Below, piece after piece: positions 5,134-7,985 of a stretch of 7,985 nucleotides of DNA. The notes beneath the pieces are model-generated. The model had not been told where the DNA came from. It worked only from the letters and a program-made list of their open reading frames with translations, and ran no database searches. Source of the DNA: an uncultured Allomuricauda sp. (lineage in GTDB: Bacteria > Bacteroidota > Bacteroidia > Flavobacteriales > Flavobacteriaceae). The translations under genes and the position numbers were made by a program. Positions within the stretch are counted from its first letter, which is position 1. Each line of letters opens with the position of its first letter. The stretch lies in the NCBI GenBank assembly GCA_937911965.1, contig CALDPL010000402.1, positions 1 to 7,985 of the forward strand, in the 5' to 3' direction.

Positions 5134-7113
5134 ATGAAAAAAACAACTCAATTCAAATTTGGGGCAAGCAACCCGATGTGGATCCTTTGTATCTGTCTAC
5201 TGTGTTGCGCCCCATGGGCCAAGGCATCCAATTTGGCCCTGGAAGTTCCCTTTTCGGAAGCACCATTGACGTACCAGTTCACCGTTTCGGGTACCGTGGT
5301 GGATGAAAGCGGCAGCCCCCTGCCCGGGGCCAACGTGGTGGAGCAAGGCACCCTTAATGGGACCCAGAGCGATTTTGACGGCAATTTCAGTTTGGAAGTT
5401 TCCAATGCCAATGCGGTACTGGAAGTTTCCTATATCGGATTTGACACCCAGCAAGTGTCCCTTTCAGGACGCTCCACCCTATCGGTGGTGCTATCGGAAA
5501 GTGCAGAGGCCTTGGCCGAAGTGGTGGTGACCGCCCTGGGCATCAAGACCGAAAAAAGGGCCTTGGGTTATGCCACGGCCCAAGTGGAGGGCGATGACAT
5601 CAGCGGGGTCAAGGCGACCAACAACTTTGTCAATGCCCTTTCCGGGAAAGTGGCGGGGGTACAGATTTCCAGTACCTCCAGCCAGCCCGGGAGCGGTACC
5701 CGTATCGTGATCCGGGGAGGTTCTTCCATTACCGGGAACAACCAACCCCTGGTGGTGGTCAACGGGGTGCCCTTCGATGCATCCAACAGCTCGACCTCCT
5801 CCGGCCTGGGGGACATCGATCCCAATTCCATTGAAAGCCTTTCCGTGCTCAAAGGGGCCTCGGCGGCAGCTTTGTACGGCAGTCGGGCGGCCAATGGGGT
5901 GCTGTTGATCACCACCAAGTCCGGAACCTTTCAGTCCAAGCCACAGATTACCTTTACCAATTCCGCAAGTTTGGACCACATCTACGAAGTACCCCTACAG
6001 AAAACATGGGCCCAAGGATCCTGGGACGGCACGGATTGGAGCTATGTGGACGGGGAAACCGCCTTTACCTCCGTAAACTTTGGACCCAGGATCTCCGATG
6101 TCCCCGGGGCGCGCTATTACGACAGGTGGGAGGTCTTCAATACCGGATTTACCAATGAGAGTTCCCTGAGCATCACCGGTGGTGCCGAAAAGGCAACCTA
6201 TTATGTGGCCTATAGCAACCTGATGAACGATGGGATTTTGGATCCCCTGAATTACAGGAGGCATTCCCTCAATGCCAACACCTCCTTTAAGTTTACCCCC
6301 AAACTCACGGTGTCGACCAACATCATGTACTCCACACAGCAGAACAAGCACCTGGACGAGAACAGTTCCAACAGTTCCTTTATGAACACCCTTTTGGGCA
6401 CGCCCAATACCTGGAACCCCTATCCCATTTATGCGGAAGATGGCCGATTGAGGTCCTATAGGGGAGGGTCGAGGGATCCATACCTCTGGCTTTTGGACAA
6501 TGCGGGGAACACCAATATCAGGGACCGATTGGCCGCAACGGTGACCCTGGAATATGAAATTGCCCCCAAGATCAATTTTCGGTCCGTGACCGGCATCAGT
6601 ACCTCAAGCGTGCACAACGAATCCTTCTACAACAAAGGGGGTTATGCCTCGGTACAGGGAAGCTACGATACCCAGGAACGTTTCTATAGGGATCTGGAGT
6701 CCACCGAGACCCTTACCTATGACGATGATTTCGGGGATTTTGACTTTACGGTGATGGTCGGCCACAATATTGTGGAGAACAGGTACCGCGGCCTCTATTA
6801 CGAGGGTACCGGACTGATCCTTCCCGGAATCTACAACATGGCGAATGTGAGCGGCTACGAATCCTACGAGGACAAAAGCCTGTTCCGATCCTATTCCTTC
6901 TTTGGCCAGGCCCTGGTCGGGTACAAGAACTTCCTGTACTATACCGTTACGGGAAGGAATGACTGGGCCTCTTCGGTCCAGGAGAGCTTTTTCTATCCCA
7001 GCCACTCTTTGGGCTTTGTGTTCAGTGAGCTGTTGCCCAGAGGTATTCAATTACGGAAAACTCAGGGCCAGCTATGCCAAGGTAGGGGCCCCGGCCAGTC
7101 CCTATGCCCGTAA
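5134..7113 (+). CDS. SusC/RagA-family TonB-dependent outer-membrane transporter, first frame (ends at a frameshift)
   Basis: SusC-type proteins are outer-membrane barrels that take up oligosaccharides or peptides with a SusD-like lipoprotein lid, powered by TonB. With ATG 5134 residues 1-31 form a signal peptide (MKK start, hydrophobic WILCICLLCC, cleavage after AKA). There follow a CarboxypepD_reg-like domain at about 51-125 (VSGTVVDESGSPLPGANV...GTQSDFDGNF...VSYIGF), a TonB-box-like segment at about 127-136 (LAEVVVTALG), the plug at about 155-265 (LSGKVAGVQI, RIVIRGGSSI, PLVVVNGVPF, SVLKGASAAALYGSRAANG), then barrel strands with SITGG and GRNDWASS. ATG 5116 is an alternative start adding 6 residues. 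Neither start has a Shine-Dalgarno sequence. Family-like sequence stops at SELLP (7036-7038). The last 25 codons (GIQLRKTQG...) are out of frame, and the proper continuation is in the next frame. The substrate cannot be told. Confidence 0.93.
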   Translation: MKKTTQFKFGASNPMWILCICLLCCAPWAKASNLALEVPFSEAPLTYQFTVSGTVVDESGSPLPGANVVEQGTLNGTQSDFDGNFSLEVSNANAVLEVSYIGFDTQQVSLSGRSTLSVVLSESAEALAEVVVTALGIKTEKRALGYATAQVEGDDISGVKATNNFVNALSGKVAGVQISSTSSQPGSGTRIVIRGGSSITGNNQPLVVVNGVPFDASNSSTSSGLGDIDPNSIESLSVLKGASAAALYGSRAANGVLLITTKSGTFQSKPQITFTNSASLDHIYEVPLQKTWAQGSWDGTDWSYVDGETAFTSVNFGPRISDVPGARYYDRWEVFNTGFTNESSLSITGGAEKATYYVAYSNLMNDGILDPLNYRRHSLNANTSFKFTPKLTVSTNIMYSTQQNKHLDENSSNSSFMNTLLGTPNTWNPYPIYAEDGRLRSYRGGSRDPYLWLLDNAGNTNIRDRLAATVTLEYEIAPKINFRSVTGISTSSVHNESFYNKGGYASVQGSYDTQERFYRDLESTETLTYDDDFGDFDFTVMVGHNIVENRYRGLYYEGTGLILPGIYNMANVSGYESYEDKSLFRSYSFFGQALVGYKNFLYYTVTGRNDWASSVQESFFYPSHSLGFVFSELLPRGIQLRKTQGQLCQGRGPGQSLCP

Positions 7114-7985
7114 CGTGGTCCTTGCCGATCCGGCCAGTGATGGGGTCCTTTGGCCCTTCAACGGAAGGAGGAGCTACCTTTCCTCATCCAAGATACCCAA
7201 CCTGAGCCTGGCCAACGAGTTCAAGAGTGAGATCGAGTTCGGGGCGGAGCTGCAATTTTTCCAGAACCGACTGGGGGTTGATTTCTCCTATTACCACAAC
7301 TGGAGCGAGAACCAGATACTTCGGGAGCAGTTCCTGCCTTCCACGGGATATACCTATGGGGATGTCAACATTGGGGGCATCACCCACAAAGGAGTGGAAC
7401 TTGCCCTGCACGCCACCCCGGTCAGGACCGCCGATTTTGAGTGGAACCTGAACCTGAACTGGTCCAAGGATAAATCCATGGTGGATGAGTTGGGGACCAA
7501 TGACGAACCGATCTATCTGGGGTCCTACGGCACGGCCGTGGTGGGCCAGCCCTATCCGGTGATCTACGATATCGGATTCCTCAGGGACGATCAGGGCCGC
7601 CTGGTCCTTGACGACAATCCCGGATCGGGCTACGGCCGCCCTTTGGCCGATAATTCCAAAAACCAGATCCTGGGAACCTCCGTTCCCGATTGGATCGGAA
7701 GTTTCAGGACCGGTTTCGAGTATAAGAACTTTAGCCTCTCCGCCCTTTTGGAAATGAGCAAGGGAGGATTTGTCTATAGCCTGAACGACCATTATCTGAC
7801 CTATTACGGAATGGCGAAGCACCAAGAAAACCGTCCGGAGAACAATATGATCACCTTTGACGGGGTCATGGGCCATTACGACAGTGCCAGCGGCCAAGTG
7901 GTGGTGACCTCGGAGACCCCGCAACCCACTCGATACGACCTGTACTGGCAAACCGTGGCAGAATCGGTCCTGGAGGACAACATAA
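7037..7985 (+). pseudogene. Continuation of the SusC/RagA transporter in the shifted frame, open to the window end
   Basis: This is the rest of the same gene. From CCA 7037-7039 the plus strand reads PEVFNYGKLRASYAKVG, the normal SusC continuation of ...FVFSELL, and it stays open for over 310 codons to the window edge without a stop. Barrel-type features follow: IPNLSLANEFKSEIEFGAEL, FFQNRLGVDFSYYHNWSENQI, QFLPSTGYTYGDVNIGGI, THKGVELALHATPV, FEWNLNLNWSKDKS, then SVPDWIGSF and FSLSALLEMSKGGFVYS near the end. With the first frame it gives about 950 residues, short of the usual 1000-1100, so the C-terminal strands and the expected susD gene lie beyond the window. Restoring the frame needs loss of one C from CCC (7036-7038) or of A7039; both give Leu-Pro-Glu. 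If the extra base is a sequencing error, the gene is intact and functional. Confidence 0.9.

Noticed and set aside
5491..5979. 162-codon minus-strand open frame over the plug domain
   Set aside because: Antisense shadow of the best-conserved part of the transporter; Gly/His-rich product with no recognisable family.
7184..7951. 255-codon minus-strand open frame over the end of the susC-type gene
   Set aside because: Antisense shadow of the transporter barrel; the product is rich in Val, Gly and His without domain motifs, while the plus-strand frame matches SusC throughout.

Overview
The window looks like chromosomal DNA from a marine-type member of the Flavobacteriaceae (Bacteroidota), roughly half GC by eye. 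The evidence is a SusC/RagA TonB-dependent transporter with an N-terminal CarboxypepD-like domain, a TATCTTTG -7 element of the Bacteroidota TAnnTTTG type, near absence of Shine-Dalgarno sequences, and a glutamate kinase without a PUA domain. No rRNA, tRNA, CRISPR array, complete insertion sequence or phage gene was seen.

Left part (1-4498, all minus strand). Reading in the direction of transcription, there is a TATCTTTG promoter element (4504-4511), a leader of about 225 nt with two hairpins and a possible 33-codon ORF, a GNAT acetyltransferase, a variant ribosomal protein bS21, a small CxxC protein of unknown function, then proC, proB, proA and the 5' part of nhaA, which leaves the window at base 1. 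Gaps are 72 nt or less, and no convincing terminator or second TAnnTTTG element lies between the genes, so one long transcript is plausible but not shown. proC-proB-proA is a complete glutamate-to-proline route: glutamate 5-kinase, glutamate-5-semialdehyde dehydrogenase and pyrroline-5-carboxylate reductase. nhaA downstream may add a salt or pH homeostasis link, since proline is also an osmolyte.

Middle (4512-5133) is non-coding. It separates the leftward operon from the rightward transporter gene. It holds a perfect 16-bp palindrome (4660-4675), short repeats, and no recognisable gene or consensus promoter for the transporter.

Right part (5134-7985, plus strand). One susC-type gene runs off the right edge. 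Its reading frame is broken by one extra base at about 7036-7039. The first frame stops at 7113, while the family-like sequence continues without a stop in the next frame to the window end. This is either a sequencing or assembly error or a recent inactivation. The expected SusD partner would lie beyond the window.

I found no clearly new multi-gene system. The most interesting items are the variant bS21 gene without a Shine-Dalgarno sequence, its small unknown partner ORF upstream of the proline genes, the structured leader of that operon, and the susC frameshift.
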